A stretch of DNA of 64,000 bases from Aliivibrio salmonicida LFI1238 (GTDB lineage Bacteria > Pseudomonadota > Gammaproteobacteria > Enterobacterales > Vibrionaceae): contig NC_011312.1 of the NCBI RefSeq assembly GCF_000196495.1, positions 186,001 to 250,000 on the forward strand. Direction: 5' to 3'. Of this stretch, positions 1 through 9,049 are shown piece by piece (within the stretch, counting starts at the first letter, position 1; the number at the start of each line of letters is the position of its first letter). The notes beneath the pieces are model-generated. The model ran no database searches. It worked only from the letters and a program-made list of their open reading frames with translations, and was not told the origin of the DNA. The position numbers and the translations under genes were made by a program.

Positions 1-620
1 TCTTGTACGCGGTAAGATAATGTTGCTGAAAACAGCATATTCAGACGCTCAGCAGGCGCTGGCATACGACGGAATACAAAACGAATATCTTTAATGAAAC
101 CCAAATCAAACATGCGATCGGCTTCATCTAAAACAACCACTTGGATTGCTTTAAAGTCAATTTGACCTTGTTTGTAGAAATCGATAATGCGGCCAGTTGT
201 TCCGATTAGGATATCAACACCAGCTTCGATAACTTTTTGTTGCTTCTCATAGCGTTCGCCACCGTAAGCAAGTGCCGCTTTTAAGCCGGTACTTGCGATT
301 AGAGATTCAGCATCGTTATAGATTTGAATCGCTAACTCACGCGTTGGAGCCATAATAATAGCTCGTGGTTGCGTGATTTTACGGCCTTCAGGTGCAGGCG
401 TAGTTAATAGGTGATTAAAAGTAGCAGCAAGGAACGCGAGCGTCTTACCAGTGCCCGTTTGGGCTTGGCCTGCAATGTCTTGGCCGGCGAGCAGTACCGG
501 CAATGCCTTGGCTTGAATTGGGGTACAATTAATGAACCCTTTTGCATTCAAACCATCAAGGACCTGAGGCTCTAAACCTAGGTCGGCAAATTTTTGCTCT
601 GTGATGTGCGTCTTTTTCAT
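1..620 (-). CDS. rhlB: ATP-dependent RNA helicase RhlB, N-terminal part (cut by window start)
   Basis: DEAD-box RNA helicase. In E. coli RhlB works in the RNA degradosome, unwinding structured RNA for PNPase and RNase E. The visible 206 codons start at the ATG read from base 620 (MKKTHITEQKF). They hold the Q-motif region, the Walker A motif AQTGTGKT, PTRELA, the DEAD box as DEADRMFDLGF, and the SAT motif near the cut edge. The C-terminal helicase lobe lies outside the window. It is divergent from trxA across about 110 bp, the arrangement known from enterobacteria and vibrios. The start is clear from family alignment recalled from memory. Confidence 0.93.
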   Translation of the reverse strand, partial: MKKTHITEQKFADLGLEPQVLDGLNAKGFINCTPIQAKALPVLLAGQDIAGQAQTGTGKTLAFLAATFNHLLTTPAPEGRKITQPRAIIMAPTRELAIQIYNDAESLIASTGLKAALAYGGERYEKQQKVIEAGVDILIGTTGRIIDFYKQGQIDFKAIQVVVLDEADRMFDLGFIKDIRFVFRRMPAPAERLNMLFSATLSYRVQ

Positions 621-732
621 TACTATAGAATATCAGTTAAAGCTTGCAATACGAAACGGATTCCATTCAAATAGAGCATCAATTTGCTGGTTACCATGAA
701 ATCAGCCTTTAAATTTAACGTTGGAGTTGACG

Positions 733-1059
733 ATGAGCGACAAAATTTTGCAGCTTACAGATGACGGTTTTGAAGAAAGTGTTATCAATGCTTCAGGCCC
801 AGTACTAGTAGATTTCTGGGCAGAATGGTGTGGTCCTTGTAAAATGATTGCTCCCATTCTGGATGAGATTGCAGATGAGTACGAAGGCAAATTAACGATT
901 GGTAAATTAAATATCGATCAGAATGCAGGAACACCGCCAAAATTCGGTATCCGTGGCATTCCAACGCTGCTTTTATTTAAAGATGGTGGCGTAGCTGCAA
1001 CGAAAGTGGGTGCACTTTCTAAAACTCAACTTAAAGAGTTTCTTGATGCAAACCTATAA
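733..1059 (+). CDS. trxA: Thioredoxin 1
   Basis: Cytoplasmic protein disulfide reductase that serves ribonucleotide reductase and other targets. The protein is 108 aa, the normal family length, with the active site WCGPC preceded by DFWAE and the cis-proline segment GIPTLLLF. The reading frame is open from a TTG at 721, but the ATG at 733 (MSDKILQL) matches the family start and has a GGAG ribosome site about 6 bases upstream. It lies between divergent rhlB and rho, with a hairpin terminator directly downstream. Confidence 0.96.
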   Translation: MSDKILQLTDDGFEESVINASGPVLVDFWAEWCGPCKMIAPILDEIADEYEGKLTIGKLNIDQNAGTPPKFGIRGIPTLLLFKDGGVAATKVGALSKTQLKEFLDANL

Positions 1060-1084
1060 TATAGGGTGCAATTAAGTCAGATAG

Positions 1085-1123
1085 AACCGCATGTAATGAA
1101 AAATTATGTGCGGTTTTGTTTTT
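1085..1123 (+). terminator. Probable terminator after trxA
   Basis: The sequence AACCGCA pairs with TGCGGTT across an A/T-rich loop with partial extra pairing (TAAT/ATTA) and runs into TTTTGTTTTT. It lies about 25 bases after the trxA stop. Confidence 0.75.
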
Positions 1124-1297
1124 CTGAGCTAAGCTAAGCTTAGAAATCAGGGCTAAGCCCTAGACTAAAATGCGAATAAGTGATAATTTATCGGGCGTAT
1201 TTCATACGATTTCATTTCTTGACCGAGCTCGAAGGTCATCCATTCTTAAATCAACTAAAGATAGAATCTGATTTTGACTAAACAACTACCTACCACT
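1124..1297 (+). promoter_or_regulatory. rho leader region
   Basis: This roughly 170-bp gap holds the rho promoter and an untranslated leader. Short self-complementary stretches are visible, such as AGCTAAGCTTAG and AGGGCTAAGCCCT near 1135-1165. E. coli rho is autoregulated by Rho-dependent attenuation in a long leader, and the same is inferred here from gene order and leader length only. No clear -10/-35 pair was identified. Confidence 0.4.
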
Positions 1298-2557
1298 ATG
1301 AATCTTACTGAACTTAAAAACAGACCAGTGTCTGACCTTGTTGCTCTTGGCGAATCATTAGGCCTAGAAAACCTAGCTCGTCTAAGAAAACAAGACATCA
1401 TCTTCTCCATCCTTAAGCAACATGCGAAAAGCGGTGAAGACATCTTTGGAGATGGTGTACTTGAGATTCTTCAAGATGGCTTTGGTTTCCTTCGTTCAGC
1501 AGATTGTTCTTACTTGGCTGGCCCGGATGACATCTATGTCTCTCCAAGCCAAATTCGTCGCTTTAACTTGCGTACTGGTGATACGATTGGCGGAAAGATT
1601 CGTCCACCAAAAGATGGCGAACGTTATTTCGCTCTTCTTAAAGTAAACGCTGTTAATTATGATCGCCCAGATAATGCTCGTAACAAAATCCTTTTTGAAA
1701 ACCTTACCCCTTTACACGCAAACGATCGTTTACGTATGGAACGTGGTAATGGTTCAACAGAAGATATTACGGCGCGTATTCTTGATTTAGCTTCTCCAAT
1801 TGGCCGTGGTCAACGTGGTCTGATTGTTGCTCCGCCAAAAGCGGGTAAAACAATGCTACTTCAAAACATCGCTCAAAGTATTGCTCACAACTACCCAGAA
1901 TGTGAGTTGATGGTTCTACTTATCGATGAACGTCCAGAAGAAGTAACTGAGATGCAACGCCTTGTTAAAGGTGAAGTAATTGCGTCTACGTTTGATGAGC
2001 CAGCGTCTCGTCACGTACAAGTTGCTGAAATGGTTATCGAGAAAGCGAAACGTCTTGTAGAGCATAAAAAAGACGTGGTTATCCTATTGGATTCAATTAC
2101 TCGTCTTGCTCGTGCATACAACACCGTTATTCCATCATCAGGTAAAGTTCTTACTGGTGGTATTGATGCAAACGCATTACACCGCCCTAAACGCTTTTTT
2201 GGTGCAGCACGTAACGTTGAAGAAGGTGGCAGTTTAACTATCATTGCAACGGCACTTGTTGATACCGGCTCTAAAATGGATGAAGTTATCTACGAAGAGT
2301 TTAAAGGTACGGGTAACATGGAATTGCATTTAAACCGTAAAATTGCGGAAAAACGTATATTCCCAGCGATTGACTTTAATCGTTCTGGTACTCGTCGTGA
2401 AGAGTTGCTAACTAAGACTGATGAATTACAGAAAATGTGGATCCTACGTAAGATTGTTCATCCAATGGGTGAAAGTGATGCGATGGAATTCCTAATTGAT
2501 AAACTATCAATGACAAAAACGAACAATGAGTTCTTTGACGCGATGCGTCGCCAGTAA
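1298..2557 (+). CDS. rho: Transcription termination factor Rho
   Basis: Hexameric RNA-dependent ATPase that terminates transcription. With the ATG at 1298 (MNLTELKN) the protein is 419 aa, exactly the E. coli length. The frame is open 8 codons further to a TTG at 1274, which is not the family start. The N-terminal RNA-binding domain contains DGFGFLRS and DIYVSPSQIRRFNLR. The ATPase domain has the Walker A motif PPKAGKT, the Walker B region VVILLDSITRLARAYN, the Q-loop GKVLTGG and the R-loop GSLTIIATA. A strong hairpin terminator follows. Confidence 0.97.
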   Translation: MNLTELKNRPVSDLVALGESLGLENLARLRKQDIIFSILKQHAKSGEDIFGDGVLEILQDGFGFLRSADCSYLAGPDDIYVSPSQIRRFNLRTGDTIGGKIRPPKDGERYFALLKVNAVNYDRPDNARNKILFENLTPLHANDRLRMERGNGSTEDITARILDLASPIGRGQRGLIVAPPKAGKTMLLQNIAQSIAHNYPECELMVLLIDERPEEVTEMQRLVKGEVIASTFDEPASRHVQVAEMVIEKAKRLVEHKKDVVILLDSITRLARAYNTVIPSSGKVLTGGIDANALHRPKRFFGAARNVEEGGSLTIIATALVDTGSKMDEVIYEEFKGTGNMELHLNRKIAEKRIFPAIDFNRSGTRREELLTKTDELQKMWILRKIVHPMGESDAMEFLIDKLSMTKTNNEFFDAMRRQ

Positions 2558-2579
2558 TTGATAATTTAGCCATTAAATG

Positions 2580-2612
2580 AAAAGCGCTGCCTACTAGGCA
2601 GCGCTTTTTTGT
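2580..2612 (+). terminator. Terminator after rho
   Basis: A perfect stem, AAAGCGCTGCC / GGCAGCGCTTT with loop TACTA, is followed by a T run. It is a textbook intrinsic terminator. Confidence 0.9.
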
Positions 2613-2700
2613 TGATTAAATGTTAATTTGATCGCATTATGGTTTGTACTAAACTTGATAAGGATAATTCAGTTTAGTTATTTTTTAAGGAGCTCCCTCT

Positions 2701-3723
2701 ATGCGACAAGGACTGTTAGCATCAATCCTCCTTTCTACTAGTTTGATGGTCGGTGTAGTATCCGCCTCTGAAATTCAGCCTACATTTGCGAAGAGCTTAT
2801 TGGTTGATGCACAACTAAAAAAGAAAGTGGATGAATTACATCAATACCTTATTGATGGTGACATTATTACACTCAATTTCTCTCTCAATCGTTTGTCTAT
2901 GCCTCAGCAAGAAGCCGTACGCTTTATGTTGCTCCAACAGATAGAGCAACAGAAACTCATTTTGGATCCAAAAGGAACGATTTGGTTAAGAGCGCAATTA
3001 ACGAAACACCCAACCTATATGATTAAAGAGCAAGGTGATGGGTATGTTGTGACTAAATTGGCGTTTGATTATTCTAGTATTGCTTCTCGTGTGCTAAACC
3101 AAATGTCGAAAGATCAACAAGTCTTAGATTTTATTCTTGCTGCAGAAGAGCACAGCTTAGTACTGTCTGAATGGCTCGTGGGTGAACCCCATGAGGTGCG
3201 CGTACGTCAATCCATCGTTTTAGCTGAGTTAGACAGCTTAACCCCTGAAGCGCTTGCCTATTTATCTGGGCAAATAGACGATGGACCGATTTCTGTCTGG
3301 TTACCCACCACGGAAATTGTCGTTCGTTTAGCTCCGTTATCGCAAGATCCTGCCGTATATAAAATTTTATGGAAAATGAGAACAGATCAACACAGTATTT
3401 CAGAACTAACTCGTTTATCTCGTTTATCTCGTTTATCTCGTTTATCTCGTTTAGCGCCGGACAAGTTTGCAACCGATCAACTGATTGCGGCAACGAGTAA
3501 TCCTTCACTAAAACAAAGCGCGTTTGCTTCTCTAGCGCAGCTGCATCCTTTGCCTTCAGATGTTGAGCAGTTCTTATTGGCTAAGCTCAGTCATATCCAA
3601 GATGGTGGCGCTGTCGCACTTCATTTAGCCAATTATGGGCATGGTTCTTGGCTAGAAAGTTTATTGAATAGTCGCAATAAAGTTCGTAAGCAACACGTAA
3701 GATTTGCGTTATCACAACGTTGA
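2701..3723 (+). CDS. Exported protein of unknown function with RLS tandem repeat
   Basis: The 340-aa protein starts with a likely Sec signal peptide: MRQG, a hydrophobic core (LLASILLSTSLMVGVV) and a probable cleavage after SAS. The mature part is rich in helices and leucine with no catalytic motif I recognise, and it may form helical repeats. Around residues 238-252 it carries four tandem RLS tripeptides plus one RLA, encoded by perfect 9-bp DNA repeats. A good ribosome site (AAGGAG) precedes the ATG. It sits between rho and ubiD as a single gene. The function is unknown. Confidence 0.8.
   Translation: MRQGLLASILLSTSLMVGVVSASEIQPTFAKSLLVDAQLKKKVDELHQYLIDGDIITLNFSLNRLSMPQQEAVRFMLLQQIEQQKLILDPKGTIWLRAQLTKHPTYMIKEQGDGYVVTKLAFDYSSIASRVLNQMSKDQQVLDFILAAEEHSLVLSEWLVGEPHEVRVRQSIVLAELDSLTPEALAYLSGQIDDGPISVWLPTTEIVVRLAPLSQDPAVYKILWKMRTDQHSISELTRLSRLSRLSRLSRLAPDKFATDQLIAATSNPSLKQSAFASLAQLHPLPSDVEQFLLAKLSHIQDGGAVALHLANYGHGSWLESLLNSRNKVRKQHVRFALSQR
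3412..3456 (+). repeat. 9-bp in-frame tandem repeat (CGTTTATCT)x4 plus one variant
   Basis: Four perfect copies of CGTTTATCT lie at 3412-3447, followed by CGTTTAGCG. Each unit codes Arg-Leu-Ser. Because 9 is a multiple of 3, slippage would change protein length without breaking the frame. Confidence 0.95.
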
Positions 3724-3761
3724 GTTTGTTAAGCATTACTCAATAATACGCTTGAAGTAGG

Positions 3762-3790
3762 TTGGGGATATGCACTTGTTTGGGTATAAT
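3762..3790 (+). promoter_or_regulatory. Candidate ubiD promoter
   Basis: A perfect -10 box TATAAT (3785-3790) lies 17 bases after a weak -35 TTGGGG (3762-3767). The predicted start is about 20 bases upstream of the ubiD ATG at 3820, so the leader would be short. Confidence 0.5.
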
Positions 3791-3819
3791 CTATTCAAAC
3801 TTCATGACAGTAGATAGCG

Positions 3820-5661
3820 ATGCAATATAAGGATTTACGCGGTTTTCTCGATCATTTGGAAGCGATCGGGCAGTTAAAACGCATTTCACACCCGATTGAC
3901 CCTCATTATGAAATGACAGAGATCAGTGATCGTACTTTACGAGCGGGTGGCCCTGCATTGCTGTTTGAAAATCCGATTGGTTATGATATTCCTGTATTGA
4001 CCAATTTGTTTGGTACTGCGGAGCGTGTGGCAATTGGTATGGGACGTAAAGACGTTCTTGAGCTACGTGAAGTTGGTAAGCTATTAGCGTATTTAAAAGA
4101 GCCCGAGCCACCAAAAGGGTTTAAAGATGCGATGGATAAGCTGCCAGTATTCAAACAAGTATTGAATATGCCAACGAAGAACATCCGTAAAGCTGCATGT
4201 CAGCAAATTGTTTGGAAAGGCGATGACGTTGATCTTGATAAAATTCCGGTAATGAGTTGTTGGGCTGGCGATGTTGCTCCCTTGCTTACATGGGGGTTAA
4301 CCGTTACTCGTGGCCCACATAAGAAGCGTCAAAACCTAGGCATTTATCGCCAACAAAAGCTCAGTAAAAATAAAGTTATTATGCGTTGGCTTGCTCATCG
4401 TGGTGGTGCATTAGATTTACGTGATTGGATGGAAACGAATCCGGGCGAACCTTTCCCTGTTTCTGTTGCGTTTGGTGCTGATCCAGCGACAATTCTTGGT
4501 GCAGTAACTCCGGTTCCTGATACGTTGTCTGAATACGCATTTGCCGGTCTGCTACGTGGCAGTAAAACGGAAGTGACGAAATCGATTAGTAATGATTTAG
4601 AAGTACCGGCCAGCGCTGAAATCGTACTGGAAGGTTATATTGATCCAAGCGAATTTGCCGATGAAGGCCCTTATGGTGACCATACTGGTTATTATAATGA
4701 AATTGAAAAGCATCATGTATTCACTGTTACCCACATCACTATGCGTAAAGACCCCATTTATCACAGCACCTATACTGGTCGTCCGCCAGATGAACCTGCT
4801 GTATTGGGTGTGGCGTTAAACGAAGTCTTTGTGCCGATATTACAAAAGCAGTTTCCTGAGATTATTGACTTCTATTTACCCCCTGAAGGGTGTTCATATC
4901 GCATGGCGGTAGTAACAATGAAGAAACAATACCCAGGACATGCTAAACGCGTGATGATGGGTGTGTGGTCTTTCTTACGTCAATTCATGTACACTAAATT
5001 TGTTTTGGTGTGCGACGAAGAAGTCAATGCTCGAGATTGGTCAGAAGTGACTGCTGCAATGTCTCAGCATATGGATCCGTTTCGAGACAGTTTGATGATA
5101 GAGAATACCCCTATCGATTCTTTAGATTTTGCTTCACCAGTCGTTGGTTTAGGTTCAAAAATGGGCTTAGATATCACTAAAAAATGGGACGCAGAATTAG
5201 CACTGTCACCAAATATCGAATCGTCATCAATAGAGAGTGCACATATTGAAGGTAATTTAGCCGAGTTAACAAAGGCCTTCCCTGAAATCATTGATATTTA
5301 TTTACAGAATGACAATGCCAGTATGGTGATTGTATCTATCAATAAACAGGCTGCGCATAACGGTAAGAGAATCATGGAAGGGGTTTGGTCTCAGTTTGAT
5401 GAGAACAAGTTTGTTATCGTGTGTGACGGTGATGTCGATGTGAGTAATTGGAATGACATTATTTGGGCTGTGACGACACGAATGGACCCTGCAAGGGATA
5501 CACTGTTCTTGAAAAATGAAGACAGTCACTCAAAAGTTGGTTTAGACGCGACCAATAAATGGGAAGAAGAATGCCTCCGTGAATGGGGAACACCAATCAA
5601 AAAAGATCCTGAAATAGTCGCTAAAATTGACGCTATTTGGGGTGAATTAGGTATCTTTTGA
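3820..5661 (+). CDS. ubiD: 4-hydroxy-3-polyprenylbenzoate decarboxylase UbiD, with duplicated C-terminal domain
   Basis: Prenylated-FMN-dependent decarboxylase of ubiquinone biosynthesis. Residues 1 to about 470 align with E. coli UbiD as I remember it, including the region around EGPYGDHTGYYN and the C-terminal MGVWSFLRQFMYTKFVLV. The protein is 613 aa, about 115 longer than the E. coli enzyme (about 497 aa). The excess is a second copy of the C-terminal domain. FPEIIDFYL...GVWS...KFVLVCD...MDPFRD near residues 345-450 recurs as FPEIIDIYL...GVWS...KFVIVCD...MDPARD near 485-580. The second copy carries the usual UbiD tail (REWGTPIKKDP...IDAIWGELGIF). The stop overlaps the TTG start of the next gene. 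Confidence 0.93.
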   Translation: MQYKDLRGFLDHLEAIGQLKRISHPIDPHYEMTEISDRTLRAGGPALLFENPIGYDIPVLTNLFGTAERVAIGMGRKDVLELREVGKLLAYLKEPEPPKGFKDAMDKLPVFKQVLNMPTKNIRKAACQQIVWKGDDVDLDKIPVMSCWAGDVAPLLTWGLTVTRGPHKKRQNLGIYRQQKLSKNKVIMRWLAHRGGALDLRDWMETNPGEPFPVSVAFGADPATILGAVTPVPDTLSEYAFAGLLRGSKTEVTKSISNDLEVPASAEIVLEGYIDPSEFADEGPYGDHTGYYNEIEKHHVFTVTHITMRKDPIYHSTYTGRPPDEPAVLGVALNEVFVPILQKQFPEIIDFYLPPEGCSYRMAVVTMKKQYPGHAKRVMMGVWSFLRQFMYTKFVLVCDEEVNARDWSEVTAAMSQHMDPFRDSLMIENTPIDSLDFASPVVGLGSKMGLDITKKWDAELALSPNIESSSIESAHIEGNLAELTKAFPEIIDIYLQNDNASMVIVSINKQAAHNGKRIMEGVWSQFDENKFVIVCDGDVDVSNWNDIIWAVTTRMDPARDTLFLKNEDSHSKVGLDATNKWEEECLREWGTPIKKDPEIVAKIDAIWGELGIF

Positions 5662-5921
5662 AAAAAATAACCTTATTACCACAGAAAAAAGAATTCGGCA
5701 TCGAAGAAGGACAAACCATCTTAGATGCGGCATTAGAGGCCGGGATAAACTACCCAAATCGATGCCAAGTAGGCGCATGTGCTATGTGCTTATGTAAAAA
5801 GTTAGAAGGGGAAATCGAATACGATTTAGATCCTCTTTTGACTGATAAAGAACAAGAAGAAGGGTGGGTATTTGCGTGTCAGGCAACAGCAAAAAGTGAT
5901 TTAGTGCTGTTGTTAGAATAA
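5658..5921 (+). CDS. Small 2Fe-2S ferredoxin-type protein
   Basis: An 87-aa plant-type [2Fe-2S] ferredoxin fold with the cluster signature C-x4-C-x2-C (CQVGACAMC, around residues 36-44) and the fourth cysteine in FACQA near residue 74. The only sensible start is a TTG at 5658 that overlaps the ubiD TGA stop, implying translational coupling. Position between ubiD and fre suggests electron transfer with the Fre flavin reductase or in quinone synthesis; this is inferred from context only. Confidence 0.82.
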   Translation: MKKITLLPQKKEFGIEEGQTILDAALEAGINYPNRCQVGACAMCLCKKLEGEIEYDLDPLLTDKEQEEGWVFACQATAKSDLVLLLE

Positions 5922-6019
5922 ATTCACCCCGTATAATTAGAGTCTAATGCTCAATACTCATAATAATTACAGCGTTATAAATACCATTTTAAAATAGGTA
6001 TCAGCTGAAAAGGAAAGTC

Positions 6020-6730
6020 ATGCCAATCAATTGCAAAGTAAAGTCTATCGAGCCATTGGCTTGTAATACTTTTCGAATTTTACTTCATCCTGAACAACCA
6101 ATCGCGTTTAAAGCGGGTCAATATTTGATGGTTGTGATGGGAGAAAAAGACAAACGCCCATTTTCAATCGCAAGTAGCCCGTGTCGCCATGAAGGAGAAA
6201 TTGAACTTCATATCGGTGCCGCAGAGCAAAATGCTTATGCTAATGAAGTCGTACAGTCGATGAAAGCGGCGCTAGAAAATGGCGGAGACATTCAAATTGA
6301 TGCACCGCATGGCGAGGCGTGGATCCGTGAAGACAACACTCGTTCAATGTTGTTGATTGCGGGTGGTACGGGTTTCAGTTACGTGCGTTCTATTCTTGAT
6401 CATTGCATCAGTCAGAATATCGAAAAACCAATTTACCTTTATTGGGGTGGTCGTGATGAGCGTCAGTTGTACGCAAAAGCCGAATTAGAAGCGATTGCGG
6501 CAGCACACAGTCATATCACATTTGTTCCCGTTATTGAGCAAGGTGAAGGCTGGACTGGCAAAACAGGCAATGTATTGGAAGCGGTGAAGGAAGATTTTAA
6601 TTCATTAGCGGAATTGGATATTTACATTGCAGGTCGTTTTGAAATGGCGGGTGCGGCTCGTGAGCAATTTACGACAGAAAAACAAGCGAAGAAAGAACAC
6701 TTATTTGGCGATGCATTTGCATTTATCTAA
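6020..6730 (+). CDS. fre: NAD(P)H-flavin reductase
   Basis: Reduces free FMN/FAD with NAD(P)H. In bioluminescent Aliivibrio the same family (FRase I, 236 aa) supplies FMNH2 to luciferase. The length here is 236 aa. A flavin-binding barrel comes first (FKAGQYLMVVMGEKDKRPFSIASSP, with the RPFS flavin motif). A Rossmann NAD domain follows, with GGTGFSYVRSIL, YWGGRDERQLY and the C-terminal LFGDAFAFI typical of Fre. An A/G-rich ribosome site (AAAAGGAAAG) precedes the ATG. It may be cotranscribed with ubiD and the ferredoxin, although a 98-bp gap leaves room for its own promoter. Confidence 0.95.
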   Translation: MPINCKVKSIEPLACNTFRILLHPEQPIAFKAGQYLMVVMGEKDKRPFSIASSPCRHEGEIELHIGAAEQNAYANEVVQSMKAALENGGDIQIDAPHGEAWIREDNTRSMLLIAGGTGFSYVRSILDHCISQNIEKPIYLYWGGRDERQLYAKAELEAIAAAHSHITFVPVIEQGEGWTGKTGNVLEAVKEDFNSLAELDIYIAGRFEMAGAAREQFTTEKQAKKEHLFGDAFAFI

Positions 6731-6756
6731 GCGCTTTTCCTGAGTAATAAATGAAA

Positions 6757-6788
6757 ATAAAATGCCACTCAATTGAGTGGCATTTTTT
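6757..6788 (+). terminator. Terminator after fre
   Basis: A perfect stem AAAATGCCACTCAA / TTGAGTGGCATTTT is followed by further T residues. It ends the ubiD-fre transcription unit just before the IS66 element. Confidence 0.88.
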
Positions 6789-6830
6789 ATACGAGTCATA
6801 AAATAGGATTAGAGGTAAGCGTGCGGGGAA

Positions 6831-8320
6831 CTACACCTTGTCTTTTACATTCCAAGGTAAAAGTGAATCGATAGCTGGCGATCCAACACATAAACGATCT
6901 AGACAATACCTAATATAATCGTAAGGGATTAATCCGTTTGCCTTTGCTGTTTCTACAATGCTGTAAAGCATTGCACTTGAATCTGCACCAGCCGTTGAAC
7001 CCGAAAATAACCAGTTTTTCCGGCCGATAACAAACGGTTTAACCGCTCGCTCTGCTCGATTGTTATCAATAGATAACAATCCATCATCAATATAACGAAC
7101 TAATTTATCCCATTGATTTAATGTATAGCTAATCGCCTCACCTAATTTTGTTTTAGGTGATACTCGACTAACTGCGCTATCAAGCCAATCACGGAGCTCT
7201 TTAAGTAAATCGCGGGCTTCTGTCTGCCTAGCAACATACTTGGCTTCAGGGGAAGCCTCTTTTAATAACGATTCGATCCGGTATAGCTTTTGGATTTTAC
7301 TCAATACCCAATCTGCACTCCCTGTTTTCCCTTTTACTTGAACACGTTGAGCCTCAATAAATCGTCGACGTGCGTGTGCCCAACAGCCAACTAAAATCGC
7401 TTCAGTTTGTTCATAACCTTGGTAACCATCGGTATGTAAATACCCGTTATAACCTTTTAAAAAGTTAACTGGATGGTAGCCATGCCTGCTAGATTGATAA
7501 TCATAAAGTACAATTCCAGGCAAAACACCAGAGCCTGGAGAATCATAGCCAGAGCAGTAGACCCACATATAACATTTTGCTTTTTCAACATCCAACACAT
7601 TTACCGTTGTTTCATCACAATGCAGAGTGGGTTGTTCAAGCAAAATACGATGTAACTCGTTATAAAGAGGGGTAAATAGTACCGAGCATTTTATTAACCA
7701 ATCCGCCATCGTTCGCCGTCCAATAATGATACCCCATTGCTGAAATAACGTTTCTTGACGATAAAGTGGAAGACTGTATTGAAATTTAGCCGTAATAATT
7801 TGAGCAAGTAAACTTGCGGTCGCAATCCCTTTAGGGATTGGTGACGCTGGCATTGGGGCTTGTTTAATGTCTACTGAAGTATTGTTTTTTTCACAATTTC
7901 GGCAAGCATATTTAGGACGAACATGTTGAATAACTTCCACTTTAGCTGGTACAAATTCCAACTTTTCACTGATGTCTTTACCCATCGCATGCATCTCTAG
8001 ACCGCAACACTTACAAGTTTTATCTTTTATGTCGTGGATATAATAACAGTACGCGGTAAGTCTTCAGGTAAGCGTTGGCGTTTTGGCTTTTGACGAGTGT
8101 AGGTAATCGTTTGTGTGTCATCATTTTCAATGATGATTTCTTCTTCTGTTTCATTGAATAAATCAAATTGAGTCGAGTCAGATTCACTGCTTTTACCAAA
8201 GCGCTGATGTTGAGCCAGCCGAAATTGCTCTAGAAGACGGTTATATTTATTTTCAAGCTGAAGCACAAGTGCTTTCAGCTCGTCAATGGTATCAGGAAGT
8301 GGTTTTATTTTATCAGTCAT
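6831..8320 (-). pseudogene. tnpC: IS66 transposase TnpC, frameshifted
   Basis: The N-terminal part (8320 down to about 8036, MTDKIKPLPDTIDELK, coiled-coil-like) ends early at LPRTVIISTT. The rest continues in another frame as HDIKDKTCKCCGLEMHAMGKD, a zinc-finger region. It then covers the DDE transposase core with HCDETTVNVLD, HTDGYQGY, CWAHARR and the C-terminal DNNRAERAVKPFVIGRKNW. The span is one base short of 497 codons, so a single-base deletion near 8036-8040 is the simplest reading. Family TnpC proteins are about 500 aa in one frame. Confidence 0.88.
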
Positions 8321-8391
8321 GTAGATGACTATATAACGATAATACAGGTAATCAATCGGTTGCCTCCTATTCTTGACTGAGAATCAACTAT

Positions 8392-8738
8392 TTAAAGGGT
8401 TGTTTGATAATGTACCGGTTGATGTCCTAAGATATCAAAACCTTGTAATAGCAGTGTCAGTTGCTGCTCTGATAATGCTAACGTATCGTTATTTATATTT
8501 CGTGGCCATTTGAAGCGGTCTTCATCTAATCGCTTGTACCATAAAGCGAATCCTGTTTTATCCCAATACAATATTTTGAGTTTATCACGAGGCTTATTGC
8601 AAAATATAAATAGAGCATCACTAAACGGTGATAGTTGCATTTCTTGCTCAACAATCACGACAGGCCATTAATGGCCTTGCGAAAATCGACAAAATCACGA
8701 TGAAGATAAATGGTGGAAACATCAGTAAATACATTCAT
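8392..8738 (-). pseudogene. tnpB: IS66 accessory protein TnpB, frameshifted
   Basis: From the ATG at 8738 the product reads MNVFTDVSTIYLHRDFVDFR...AINGLS and then hits TGA. The next frame continues as VIVEQEMQLSPFSDALFIFCNK to a stop at 8392. The span is one base short of 116 codons, indicating a one-base deletion near 8659-8662. TnpB proteins are normally about 115 aa with this sequence pattern. The start overlaps the tnpA stop as ATGA. Confidence 0.87.
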
Positions 8739-9049
8739 GATTGATACCCTTTTAATAAGAGTCCTATCCAGTGAGGTTCAGTATTAGCTGGCAATGTTAA
8801 TCGCAATTTTCCGATAGAAAGTTGAATATCTGGTAATTGTGGAGTGGCGATGATAGTTGATGTTAACGCTTCTACTTTCAAGAAAGTAGAAGCGTTAATC
8901 TTTTGTTTCCATCGTGCTTTACGTGCACTAAATGTCTTTGGCAGAATATTATGGTTACGACAAAATTCAGCGGCACTAAGCTTGCTAGATTGCTGAGATT
9001 CAAATAGAGCGTGCCATTGCTCTGGTGTTCTCTTTTTATCTTTTTGCAT
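8735..9049 (-). CDS. tnpA: IS66 accessory protein TnpA
   Basis: A 104-aa protein with an N-terminal helix-turn-helix-like segment (TPEQWHALFESQQSSKLSAAEFCRNHNI) typical of IS66 OrfA proteins. It is the first gene of the element and its stop overlaps the tnpB start. It appears intact. Confidence 0.85.
   Translation of the reverse strand: MQKDKKRTPEQWHALFESQQSSKLSAAEFCRNHNILPKTFSARKARWKQKINASTFLKVEALTSTIIATPQLPDIQLSIGKLRLTLPANTEPHWIGLLLKGYQS

Noticed and set aside
721..732. Upstream TTG start for trxA (MELTMSDK)
   Set aside because: The four extra residues include the ribosome site itself, and the ATG at 733 matches the family length.
3131..3508. 125-aa minus-strand frame with repeated NEI tripeptides
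   Set aside because: It is the antisense shadow of the RLS repeat in the exported protein gene; it has no ribosome site and no sense in context.
6831..8738. Programmed frameshifting in IS66 tnpB and tnpC
   Set aside because: IS66 genes are normally translated as three separate full frames. The breaks lie at places without a slippery heptamer and each fits a simple one-base loss.
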